Below the pieces are notes generated by a model. That model saw only the letters and a list, made by a program, of their open reading frames with translations, did no database searches and had not been told where the DNA came from. 34,177 nt of DNA from contig CAYWTS010000024.1 in assembly GCA_964461265.1 (NCBI GenBank), forward strand, positions 1 through 34,177. The letters are read 5' to 3'. Position 1 is the stretch's first letter; every line of letters starts with the position of its first letter. A program made the position numbers and the translations under genes. This DNA is from CAYWTS01 sp964461265. GTDB lineage: Bacteria > Bacteroidota > Ignavibacteria > Tepidaquicellales > OLB5. Positions 1 through 7,922 of this stretch are shown in pieces.

Positions 1-133
1 CCCCCTTTTTTTAATTTATGTGAATTTATATTCTGCCGGGTTCACTTTCCCGTTTATTAATAAAATATTCCTCCAAAAATCGTCATCCTCCCCATTTTTG
101 ACCCATCTGCTGTTGCCTTAAACTATAAAACAC

Positions 134-145
134 AGTCAGCTGACT
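134..145. promoter_or_regulatory. 12-bp perfect palindrome, possible activator site
   Basis: The sequence AGTCAGCTGACT is a perfect palindrome centred about 95 bases upstream of the transcription start predicted from the sigma-54-type promoter at 209-224. That is the usual distance for an enhancer-binding protein site. A near copy (ATAGTCAGCTCACTA) lies at 2982-2996, upstream of the third secreted-protein gene. The palindrome is seen directly; the role as an upstream activator site is inference. Confidence 0.4.
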
Positions 146-208
146 ATCTTATAAGAAATTTTTTAGCTTAGATAAGTCCTAATCATCTAATCTTTTATAC
201 TATCTCAA

Positions 209-224
209 TGGCACAGATGTTGCT
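209..224 (+). promoter_or_regulatory. sigma-54 (RpoN) type -24/-12 promoter
   Basis: TGGCAC, five bases, then TTGCT matches the RpoN consensus TGGCAC-N5-TTGCW, with the invariant GG (210-211) and GC (222-223) exactly ten bases apart. Transcription should begin near 234-236. This would drive the propeller gene starting at 289 and probably its paralog at 1612. A start this far downstream makes the upstream in-frame GTG at 232 unusable. RpoN promoters need an ATP-dependent activator, so expression of the secreted pair is likely conditional (inference). Confidence 0.7.
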
Positions 225-288
225 AAATTGAGTGAAGGTAGGGGAAATTATAAATTTTTTTAAAATTTTATCTAAAGGAGATACAAAA

Positions 289-1578
289 ATGAACAACTTA
301 GTTAAAACACATTTAATGACAGGGCTCTTACTGTTACTTTTTGCTACCCTGTTATTAGCCCAGCCGGTCGTTTACGAAAACGCAGTCGATTTTGAAACTG
401 CAGAAATTGCGACCCTTGTAGGTGCAGACGGCATAATTATGAAAACCTTTGATGGCGGTGTTACCTGGGAAGAACAGACAAGCGGTGTTACCAATGTTTT
501 AAACGGAAATGATGCAATCGACGGCACAAAACAAATTGTTGTTGGTGAAAACGGTGTTATACTTATAACTACCGATGGCGGTACCAGCTGGGATCCAAAA
601 GCCAGCAACACTCTTGAACATCTTAACGATGTATGTGCCATAGACGCTTTGAATTACATTATTGTAGGTAATTCGGGGACAGTACTGAAAAGTACAGACG
701 GCGGTGAATCGTATATGAATATAAACAGCGGGACAATTAATAACCTGAATGATGTATGTTTTGTAGATGAATTTACAGGGTATATTGTCGGGAACAGCGG
801 TACCCTGCTTAAAACAGCCGATGGCGGAGAAAGCTGGACAGCGGTTAATACCGGACTTGGACCAATTAACCTCAGTTCAACAAGCTTTTCAAGTGCTACC
901 GATGGCACAGTGGTAGGTGAAAACGGTTTTATTGCTACTACAAGAGACGGAGGACTTACCTGGTATGATAACATCGGACTTTCGTTTATAGGAGATTTTA
1001 AAGATTTAAAATTCTTTGACCCAAACACTGGTATGGCAGTTGGTACTGACGGACTTATGGCAAGAACTACCGACGGCGGTTTTACCTGGATTGGAACAAA
1101 CAGCACTATCGGGAATGATTTGATGGCTGTTAATTTCGGAAACGAGTCGAATGGAATTTCGGTTGGTGAAGACGGTATCGAAATCTTCACACAAGACGGC
1201 GGAAAAACGTGGAGAACAAGCCTGCTTTTTGCAGAACCTCTGATCAGCATCAAAGAAGGTGAGGCATATACAGTTCGTCTCAGGCAGAGGGTTAAATCTA
1301 CAGGGAATCAAGTTATGATAAACAATTATCCAAACCCGTTCAACCCGACAACGAATATTAAATTCGTACTTCCCTTCAATGCCAGTGTTACAATTAAAAT
1401 TTATGATATAACCGGAAGAGAAGTACAAACCTTAATCAATGAATTCCGTTCAGCAGGAAGCTATGAAATCGAATTCAACGGCAGCGGACTTGCCAGCGGA
1501 GTTTATTTCTATGAAATGGCAGCTTATGGGAATACCGAGAGCATATTCCAGATTAATAAAATGGTTCTGACAAAGTAA
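289..1578 (+). CDS. Secreted YCF48-like seven-bladed propeller protein with T9SS sorting domain
   Basis: This is a 429-residue exported protein. It starts with a signal peptide (MNNLVKTHLM followed by a Leu-rich core, cleavage near LLLAQ-PVVYEN). Seven repeats of the form VGxxGxxxxTxDGGxTW follow across about residues 40-330, the pattern of the Ycf48/HCF136-like BNR beta-propeller. The last 80 or so residues are a T9SS type A sorting domain (NYPNPFNPTTNIKF ... GLASGVYFYEM ... MVLTK). It is probably secreted through the outer membrane and anchored or released at the surface; the ligand is unknown. The ATG at 289 is chosen because AAAGGAG lies eight bases upstream (274-280) and the predicted transcript starts near 235. 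The next gene is a paralog 33 bases downstream. Confidence 0.9.
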   Translation: MNNLVKTHLMTGLLLLLFATLLLAQPVVYENAVDFETAEIATLVGADGIIMKTFDGGVTWEEQTSGVTNVLNGNDAIDGTKQIVVGENGVILITTDGGTSWDPKASNTLEHLNDVCAIDALNYIIVGNSGTVLKSTDGGESYMNINSGTINNLNDVCFVDEFTGYIVGNSGTLLKTADGGESWTAVNTGLGPINLSSTSFSSATDGTVVGENGFIATTRDGGLTWYDNIGLSFIGDFKDLKFFDPNTGMAVGTDGLMARTTDGGFTWIGTNSTIGNDLMAVNFGNESNGISVGEDGIEIFTQDGGKTWRTSLLFAEPLISIKEGEAYTVRLRQRVKSTGNQVMINNYPNPFNPTTNIKFVLPFNASVTIKIYDITGREVQTLINEFRSAGSYEIEFNGSGLASGVYFYEMAAYGNTESIFQINKMVLTK

Positions 1579-1611
1579 CAGTTAAATGCTTAAACAGGAA
1601 AGGAGAAAAAA

Positions 1612-2907
1612 ATGGGTAAAATAGTGAAAATATCGTTATTCTCGGCTTTAATAATTGTATTATTCTCAGCAAATTCTCCGAGCCAGCCGGCAGTTTATGA
1701 AAACTCCATTGATTTTGAATCTGCGGATATAGCTACACTTGTTGGTGCCGACGGTCTGATTATGAAAACAACCGATGGTGGAGTAACCTGGACTGAACAG
1801 GTGAGCGGAATAACCAACGTTTTAAAAGGCAATGACATTGACCAGCTTGAACCGCTCAGGCAGATAGCAGTCGGTGAAAACGGTATAATTCTTCTGACAA
1901 ATGATGGCGGCTCTCAATGGCAGATAAAATCATCGGGCACATTGCAAAACCTGAACAAAGTGGTAAACAATACTGAATATAACTGGATAGCAGCCGGTGA
2001 TAACGGTACTATCCTGAAAACATACGATAAAGGTGAAACATGGGCTGTTATACCTTCAGGGGTTACCGAAAATCTGAATGATGTATTTTTTATCGGTGAT
2101 GCAGTTGGATTTATAGTCGGCAATAACAGCACATTGTTAAAAACCGTAGACCGCGGTGAAACATGGCAATCGATAACACTAACTATCGAAGATGCCACAC
2201 TAACTGCAATATCAATGATTGATGATATGGAAGGTACAATTGTCGGAACCAACGGACTAATAATGAATACAACTGATGGCGGAGAAACATGGGCAACTGT
2301 AAATACATTAAGCTTTACAGCTGATTTTAACGATATAAAATATTTCAATTCTTTAGGTCCTGTGCCGGTTGCAATTGCAGTAGGAAATGACGGTGCAATT
2401 GCCCGTTCAACCGATAAAGGAAACACCTGGTACGGGGTTTTCGGGGTGGTATCGAACGATTTCATGTCGGTTAATTTTGGCAATGAATCAAACGGGATAA
2501 CTGTTGGCGAAGAAGGAATTGAATTATATACTTATGACGGCGGACAAACGTGGAGAACAAATATGCTTTTTGCAGTGCCTTTAATAGACCTCGGCGAACA
2601 GCAAAACATGGTTAAACAGTCTACTTATGAATCATCGGTGAAGTTATCTAATTTCCCGAATCCTTTTAATCCGTCAACAAATATCAGTTACGAACTACCT
2701 TTTGACGGGTATGTATCGCTTGTAATCTATGATGTCACAGGAAAAGAAGTAGCACGGCTAATAAATAAAAATTTTCAGCGTACTGGATCGTACGATGTTG
2801 AATTCAACGGAAGAGAACTATCGAGTGGAGTATATTTTTACCGACTCGATGTATCAAATAGTGGAGAGAACCTGGTGAAAATCAACAGGATGGTTTTGAC
2901 TAAGTAA
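1612..2907 (+). CDS. Secreted YCF48-like propeller protein with T9SS sorting domain (tandem paralog)
   Basis: This 431-residue protein is collinear with the upstream gene. It has a signal peptide (MGKIVKISLFSALIIVLFSA, cleavage after SQP or nearby) and a nearly identical mature N-terminus (PAVYENSIDFESADIATLVG). Seven VGxxGxxxxTxDxGxTW propeller repeats follow, some degenerate (DKG, DRG instead of DGG). The C-terminal T9SS type A domain begins at about residue 348 (SNFPNPFNPSTNISY) and ends MVLTK. A good Shine-Dalgarno (GGAAAGGAG) precedes the ATG. Spacing and the absence of a terminator between the two genes imply one transcript, ended by the hairpin at 2930-2963. The pair looks like an old tandem duplication. 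Function beyond cell-surface or secreted propeller is not known. Confidence 0.9.
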   Translation: MGKIVKISLFSALIIVLFSANSPSQPAVYENSIDFESADIATLVGADGLIMKTTDGGVTWTEQVSGITNVLKGNDIDQLEPLRQIAVGENGIILLTNDGGSQWQIKSSGTLQNLNKVVNNTEYNWIAAGDNGTILKTYDKGETWAVIPSGVTENLNDVFFIGDAVGFIVGNNSTLLKTVDRGETWQSITLTIEDATLTAISMIDDMEGTIVGTNGLIMNTTDGGETWATVNTLSFTADFNDIKYFNSLGPVPVAIAVGNDGAIARSTDKGNTWYGVFGVVSNDFMSVNFGNESNGITVGEEGIELYTYDGGQTWRTNMLFAVPLIDLGEQQNMVKQSTYESSVKLSNFPNPFNPSTNISYELPFDGYVSLVIYDVTGKEVARLINKNFQRTGSYDVEFNGRELSSGVYFYRLDVSNSGENLVKINRMVLTK

Positions 2908-2929
2908 CATTTAGATCTCTTCCTCCGAA

Positions 2930-2963
2930 GCTGTCCCGGTGTATTCCCGGGGCAGCTTTTTTA
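2930..2963 (+). terminator. Rho-independent terminator of the propeller gene pair
   Basis: A 10-bp stem (GCTGTCCCGG at 2930-2939 with CCGGGGCAGC at 2947-2956, one G-T wobble) encloses a seven-base loop and is followed directly by TTTTTTA. It begins 22 bases after the stop of the second propeller gene. Confidence 0.85.
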
Positions 2964-3194
2964 TTTTCCCCAAAAAGCATAGTCAGCTCACTACTCACTA
3001 ATAAAGCTATATTTTATTAAGGTATTGCCAATACAAACCAATAGTATTATCTTTATGCGGTAATTATTTCCTTTTTCCACAATTACCCGAAATAATACTT
3101 TGTGCAGTAGTATAAAGGCTATAGTGCATAGTCTTAATACTATGTTTTCTGAAATGAAAACCTTATTTTTCGCGTGGAATCGCAAAAAATATTA

Positions 3195-3210
3195 TGGCAC
3201 AGAAATTTCA
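3195..3210 (+). promoter_or_regulatory. Weak sigma-54-like promoter
   Basis: TGGCAC-N5-TTTCA lies 31-46 bases upstream of the ATG at 3241. The -24 element is perfect, and the flanking ATGGCACAGA is shared with the promoter at 209. The -12 element reads TTTC instead of TTGC, so the conserved G is lost. It is a candidate only; it would place the transcript start near 3221, just ahead of the chosen start codon. Confidence 0.4.
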
Positions 3211-3240
3211 GTATTATATATCAAAGTAGTGGAGAAGAAA

Positions 3241-4539
3241 ATGAAAACAATAACAAACATAATACTCACCCTCACAGCAGTCATCAACATTACACTTGCC
3301 CAGACAACCTATAACTGGGTAGGAGGAAACAGCGGTAATTTCACAACAGCAACAAATTGGAACCCGGTAAGGCAAATCAGCCTCGCTACCGATATCCTGG
3401 TTTTCGATAACAGCGGAATAATAGAACTTTTAAATGTTCAGCAGCAGACAATAGGTCAGCTTTTAATATCAAACAATACAAACATTATCCTGTACCCTGC
3501 AAGCGGAAATTCAAAGTGCCTCTCAATCAATGGATGCAGCGGGACTGACCTGTTAATAGAAAGCGGTTCATCACTCGAAATCCAGGGAAATGACCCCAAG
3601 CTTGGCATCTATTTAAAGACCGGTGCAACTGCAGAGATTTACGGCAGCATAACATTAAGAGGAGAAATGCCGCACTACTTAAATGCACAGGATGTAAACT
3701 CATTCGTGTTCAAGAGCGGTTCTTCACTCTTCCAGTTTACCCCCGGTTATGTATTCACAAATGCAGGAACAGCAAATGCAATAGTGTTCGAAGACGGTGC
3801 ATCATTAATAATTAAGAATCAGGTTGCCAATACACCTTTCGGACTAACTGCACCTGCTTCAAAAGTAACATTCGCAAGAAACAGCAAATATTCGGTCCAG
3901 GTAAATTCTGCTTCAAGCTTAGATTTCAACAACCGTACTTACGGAAACCTTGAAATTGCAGCAAATACAACAGTTCATTACCAGACTTCGAATCTTGAAT
4001 ATACCTATATCAACAGCATTATCGTAAATAATAACTGCCATTTTAACATAAATAACAGCAATCAGAACCAGACTTCAATGGTTCACATGTATGGAATACT
4101 TAATATTAACGGTTATTTCACAGCTTCAAATAACATCAGCTTCTTATTCGCATCAGATGTAGCAACAGTTTCCGAAGGTGACGGAATGATAGGGCTTAAC
4201 CAGAACCAGATGATAACGAGCCGGAACAATAACGTAAAGAATAACGTATCGGAAGTACCCGAAGCATTCAGCCTTTCACAGAACTATCCGAACCCCTTTA
4301 ACCCTGTAACAAAAATTGACTTCACAGTCAGCAAGACCTCTGAAGTTACAATTAAGTTATACGATGTAAACGGAAAAGAGGTTCAGATACTGGTAAACGG
4401 AACACAGGAATCAGGAAAGCACACAGTAACAGTTAACAGCAGCAATCTTTCAAGCGGAACATACTTCTACACTATGACAGCAAAGCAGAACGGAACCGAG
4501 ACATTCTCAAAGACAATGAAGATGGTAGTAGTAAAATAA
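3241..4539 (+). CDS. Secreted T9SS cargo protein with N-terminal NWxGG-type repeat
   Basis: This 432-residue exported protein starts with a signal peptide (MKTITNIILTLTAVINITLA-QTTYNWVGG). The mature N-terminus (TYNWVGGNSGNFTTATNWNP) resembles the opening of autotransporter-like right-handed beta-solenoid proteins of Bacteroidota. The middle is Asn/Ser/Thr-rich with many short beta-prone segments, which fits a solenoid. The C-terminus is a T9SS type A sorting domain (NYPNPFNPVTKIDF ... NLSSGTYFYTM ... MKMVVVK). It is probably a surface adhesin or matrix protein (inference). The ATG at 3241 follows GTGGAGAAGAAA and gives a proper signal peptide; the longer reading from 3100 would put 47 charged and polar residues before it. 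A strong terminator follows at 4571. Confidence 0.85.
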   Translation: MKTITNIILTLTAVINITLAQTTYNWVGGNSGNFTTATNWNPVRQISLATDILVFDNSGIIELLNVQQQTIGQLLISNNTNIILYPASGNSKCLSINGCSGTDLLIESGSSLEIQGNDPKLGIYLKTGATAEIYGSITLRGEMPHYLNAQDVNSFVFKSGSSLFQFTPGYVFTNAGTANAIVFEDGASLIIKNQVANTPFGLTAPASKVTFARNSKYSVQVNSASSLDFNNRTYGNLEIAANTTVHYQTSNLEYTYINSIIVNNNCHFNINNSNQNQTSMVHMYGILNINGYFTASNNISFLFASDVATVSEGDGMIGLNQNQMITSRNNNVKNNVSEVPEAFSLSQNYPNPFNPVTKIDFTVSKTSEVTIKLYDVNGKEVQILVNGTQESGKHTVTVNSSNLSSGTYFYTMTAKQNGTETFSKTMKMVVVK

Positions 4540-4570
4540 AAAGAGTTTTTCTCTCCACTACATACTTTAA

Positions 4571-4604
4571 CACCCGCCTGTATGTTCTATAAGGCGGGTG
4601 TTTT
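4571..4604 (+). terminator. Rho-independent terminator
   Basis: CACCCGCCT (4571-4579) pairs perfectly with AGGCGGGTG (4592-4600), with a 12-base loop and a TTTTGTT tail. It ends the gene that stops at 4539. Confidence 0.85.
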
Positions 4605-4605
4605 G

Positions 4606-5128
4606 TTAAAATCAATTAAAAAATAAATTTTATTCCGAAGTATTATCTTCTTTTATTGAATAAAATCATCCGTTAATGACCCTGTTTGCAGGTCACTGTA
4701 CGGAGCTTGTGATTTTTCTCGAGTTTTTAAAGTAAGTGTGTTTGCAGCATACAAAGATTTTTCCATGTTTTTGCTCAATCAAACAGTATATTTTCAGATT
4801 ATTAAATTTGTAAATTTATGAAAGTTTTAATTCTATATATAGAGAAACTGCATATGTAATACTAAAAATGTAACATCAAGTATTAATTTAAGCCTAGCCA
4901 GCACTTTCCGGATATTTATAACATTACGCATAAAATTATATTACTTCTTTATCCCCTATACACGTTAGATTACCATATAGTTATCTTAAGAAAAACCCAA
5001 AAAAGACTTTTAATAATATAATTATACCGTAATATCGGTATGGACATTACTAACTAATAACCTTATTATTGCAGTAGTAATTTTAGTTAGTAATTATTAA
5101 ATAATATAACTGGAATCAGGAGGCCATC
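4606..5128. other. AT-rich non-coding stretch with two inverted repeats
   Basis: No convincing gene is visible for about 520 bases. Near the right end two inverted repeats sit just upstream of the small gene at 5129. ATACCG-N6-CGGTAT lies at 5024-5041, and a 12-bp pair, ATTACTAACTAA (5046-5057) with TTAGTTAGTAAT (5083-5094), ends 23 bases before the Shine-Dalgarno. They could be operator sites or a 5' leader hairpin for that gene (inference). Confidence 0.4.
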
Positions 5129-5263
5129 ATGAAATTAGTTAATATAATAGTTTCAACATTTCAGATGACTTTAGTCATTTTATACATCTTATTCTACAAT
5201 GTTCAGTATTTCTACTCGCTGTACGGAACAGTGCAGAATGTGATTAACTGGGTAACTAAATAA
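5129..5263 (+). CDS. 44-residue predicted single-pass membrane microprotein
   Basis: A short reading frame (MKLVNIIVSTFQMTLVILYI... ending NVINWVTK) is preceded by a near-perfect Shine-Dalgarno, AGGAGG at 5118-5123, five bases before the ATG. Residues about 5-32 form one long hydrophobic, Tyr/Phe-rich segment, so a single membrane helix with a short polar tail is likely. It has its own leader with inverted repeats and a strong terminator at 5318-5342, so it looks like an independent unit. I do not recognise a family. It could be a regulatory membrane peptide or a toxin-like peptide; neither is shown. Confidence 0.6.
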   Translation: MKLVNIIVSTFQMTLVILYILFYNVQYFYSLYGTVQNVINWVTK

Positions 5264-5317
5264 CAAATCTATTCTAAATAAGTTGTGAACCTATAATTAA
5301 TTTTAAAGGTTACAGAG

Positions 5318-5342
5318 AATTCCCGCTTTAGCGGGAATTTTT
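5318..5342 (+). terminator. Rho-independent terminator, also a repeated palindrome type
   Basis: The stem AATTCCCGC (5318-5326) pairs with GCGGGAATT (5331-5339) around the loop TTTA, followed by TTTTT. It ends the microprotein transcript. The same ATTCCCGC arms recur at 28206-28225. Confidence 0.8.
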
Positions 5343-5502
5343 GTTTATGTCTGGTTATTAATAAAAAGTTTTATTTAAATATATAAGAATATAAAAGGAT
5401 AAAAACTGATTGAGATTGTAAAAAAATTCAAATAAGGCATAAAATTCAAATATATTCCATTGACCTGATGCAGTAGTTCCCTCATTCGCGGGAATAATCA
5501 GA

Positions 5503-7776
5503 TTATAAAGTAAAGAGGTACTGAAACTTTGCAAAGAACTGTCTGCTTGTTTCTTTAAATCTCCCTCTGCCAGAGATGCTTCCATAATCAGTTATATCAT
5601 GTGTTGAACCTATGTAAAAAATCGTAAACGGATTCCATTTATAAGTAAATAAAGGATCTATATCAAATCTTTTCTCAAACGAATCGTATTGAAATACTAA
5701 ACGGAAAAAAATATTTCTTGTAAACTGCAATGATGTCTTATTCCTGAAAATATAACCAGCAAACAATTTCTCTCCGCCCCAATTTTTTGAAAGTTCAAAG
5801 TAACTAAAGTTATTATCAATTTTTAGACTCTTAAGCGGTTGTAAAGTTAACCACAACTGTCCGGAAAAACCTGCACCAACATATGAAGGCTCTTCGAAGC
5901 GGACTATATACTTCCCTGCTTCAAGATAACCACCCCCATAAACATATTTACTGGTATTGATGTTAAAGTTAAACCAGCCCCTGTGAACATTTTTATGATA
6001 AACACCTTCGTAAAGCTCGTTATTTACAGCCAGTACACCTATATCAGCATTAATCAGTTTTTTAAACTGAATAAATATATCCGGAACCAGCCATTGCTCT
6101 TTGATTTTTCCCTCATAGTTATATCTTAAGCCCCCGTTTAAATTGCCGTAAGTGTTTACTATAATACTATTAACAGGGTAGTAAACGTAATACTGCCAGA
6201 ATGCAAGTTCTCTGTAATTAACACTACCTGTATAACCGAGATCTTTCCTGGTTTCGGGCGGTGCTTCGGAATAATTTATACCGAAGTTCCAGTTACGGGT
6301 ACGCCCGTCAAGTGAAACCATACCTGTAAAACCCGAAAACGTTTCACCATCGAAACCCAAAGATTTATTTTTACTCCCAAAGGTTCTTGACTCTTCATAA
6401 ATATCGGGCTTGTTGATTTCTTTTGTGCTTGTATGCATCATTTGCCAGCTCAGGTAAAAATTATTTAGGAAATTAAACTTGCCATCAAACCCAAACACAC
6501 GGTTATAACCATTATCAACTTCCCTATCTGTTGCTATAAATCCTATAAATGATTCACCCTTTAAGCTTTTTTTCAGACGCAGTATATTCGAGACCGATTT
6601 CAGTGAATCGGCAACTATAAGCTCACTGCCATAATCATATGGAATTAAAAACGGAGTTTTTTTATCATAGACTGAGAGAAATCCAATGTCCACATTACCT
6701 ATTTTCCCTGTCAGCTTGGCTGCAAAAAGCGGACTGTTCAGCATCCTTGTATAAACAGTATTAATTTTTGATTCAAAAATATTTGCACCCTCAAGGAAAA
6801 AAGGACGTTTTTCGGAATAATAGATTGCAGACGAAGTATTAACATCAATTTGAGTTGCATCGGCTTCTACCTGCGAAAAATCGGGATTATACACAAGTTC
6901 GCCAGTCAGGTTCGAAGTAAAACCGTATTTTAAACCCACACCGAAATCACCTTTTATTGTCTCGTTAATAAACTCAGAGTCGGGATTGTTTATATCACTT
7001 TTTGAGCTGTTTTGTGAACCAATTACGTACGGGAGTATTTCCAGATGTTTCCCGCTTTTTACGTTTTTAATACCCTTTAAAAAACCAGCCTGGGGGAGTA
7101 ACTCTGAGTTATCTCTGCTTATTACAGCCCATGACATTTGGACTCTTGCTTCCCGTGCCCTGGTTCTAATAAAATGAATTTTCCACTCCTGAATGTCTTT
7201 ATCGGGAAATCTAAGGTTCTTAAAAGGAATTGCAGCTTCAACAATCCATTTATCTTTATAAATCTTTCCTTCTGAATCGAAGACCATATCGAAATCGAAA
7301 CTCTCACCATTAGGTGTCCAGATACCATCACCCTGTATTCCGTAAGGATTAAAAAATATTTCGTAACCGCGTTTATTATCTTCAAATGTATCCATAATGA
7401 AGCCGACAAAATCATCACTAAATATTTTATCCCGGTCTGTAATACTAGCCCTTAAAGATGACATATTTTCATCATAGCAGATAAATGCGAAATAAATATT
7501 GTCATCATCATAAAGCACTTTAACTTCGGTTCTAACTTCAGACTTAATATTATCACCCGGTTCAATTTCAACAAAATTATCGGCGGTTTCTGCATTCACC
7601 CATTGGCTTTCATTAATTTTTCCGTCAACAGTAATTGAACCGGCAGGAACTTTTACTACATTAAGCTGCGGATTAACATTTTTAATGAAAGCTGTATCCC
7701 TTTGCACAGTGCTTTCCTGCGCACCTGAAGTACGGATTAATAAAACAAACCAAATCAGAATCATGAGAGATTTCAT
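5503..7776 (-). CDS. DUF5916 outer-membrane protein with CBM9-like N-terminal domain
   Basis: This is a 757-residue protein with a signal peptide (MKSLMILIWFVLLIRTSGAQ). Residues about 38-235 form a carbohydrate-binding family 9-like beta-sandwich, with the family's opening VPAGSITVDGKINESQW and the EVKVLYDDDNIYFAFICYD strand pair. The rest matches the DUF5916 arrangement, in which a long beta-rich region (for example YYSEKRPFFLEGANIFES) is predicted to form an outer-membrane barrel. The chain ends in an alternating strand FFAKFQYLFTL, like a barrel-closing strand. Function of the family is not established; association with sugar or peptide substrates is only suggested by the CBM9-like domain. 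It is transcribed divergently from the Omp85 gene at 7923. The ATG at 7776 gives a good signal peptide. Confidence 0.85.
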   Translation of the reverse strand: MKSLMILIWFVLLIRTSGAQESTVQRDTAFIKNVNPQLNVVKVPAGSITVDGKINESQWVNAETADNFVEIEPGDNIKSEVRTEVKVLYDDDNIYFAFICYDENMSSLRASITDRDKIFSDDFVGFIMDTFEDNKRGYEIFFNPYGIQGDGIWTPNGESFDFDMVFDSEGKIYKDKWIVEAAIPFKNLRFPDKDIQEWKIHFIRTRAREARVQMSWAVISRDNSELLPQAGFLKGIKNVKSGKHLEILPYVIGSQNSSKSDINNPDSEFINETIKGDFGVGLKYGFTSNLTGELVYNPDFSQVEADATQIDVNTSSAIYYSEKRPFFLEGANIFESKINTVYTRMLNSPLFAAKLTGKIGNVDIGFLSVYDKKTPFLIPYDYGSELIVADSLKSVSNILRLKKSLKGESFIGFIATDREVDNGYNRVFGFDGKFNFLNNFYLSWQMMHTSTKEINKPDIYEESRTFGSKNKSLGFDGETFSGFTGMVSLDGRTRNWNFGINYSEAPPETRKDLGYTGSVNYRELAFWQYYVYYPVNSIIVNTYGNLNGGLRYNYEGKIKEQWLVPDIFIQFKKLINADIGVLAVNNELYEGVYHKNVHRGWFNFNINTSKYVYGGGYLEAGKYIVRFEEPSYVGAGFSGQLWLTLQPLKSLKIDNNFSYFELSKNWGGEKLFAGYIFRNKTSLQFTRNIFFRLVFQYDSFEKRFDIDPLFTYKWNPFTIFYIGSTHDITDYGSISGRGRFKETSRQFFAKFQYLFTL

Positions 7777-7922
7777 ATTATTAATTTAGACATTAATTTG
7801 GCTATTTGAGTTTCGTTTTTAACAGGGAATTACACGCTTAAATTAGATGTTTTTCAATAAGGAAAGGTTTACACTTATTTTGCCTTGAAATTACATAAAA
7901 GCAGACAAATATTTGACTATCA

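Noticed and set aside
1..133. Possible gene or element at the left edge
   Set aside because: No frame, repeat or hairpin of note; only AT-rich sequence with a short C/T run.
232..288. N-terminal extension of the first propeller protein from a GTG at 232
   Set aside because: The sigma-54 promoter predicts transcription from about 235, the extension precedes a proper signal peptide, and a good Shine-Dalgarno sits before ATG 289.
400..1250. Regularly spaced repeats in the propeller genes as a possible CRISPR or tandem DNA repeat
   Set aside because: They are protein-level repeats (DGGxTW) with diverged DNA; spacing and content are coding.
654..1253. Long open frame on the minus strand across the first propeller gene (and a similar one at 1914-2483)
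   Set aside because: Both are antisense shadows of the Gly/Asp-rich propeller repeats; Pro/Ser-rich translations without start signals.
3100..3240. Start of the third secreted protein at ATG 3100
   Set aside because: It would add 47 residues before a normal signal peptide; ATG 3241 has a GGAG site upstream and lies downstream of the candidate promoter.
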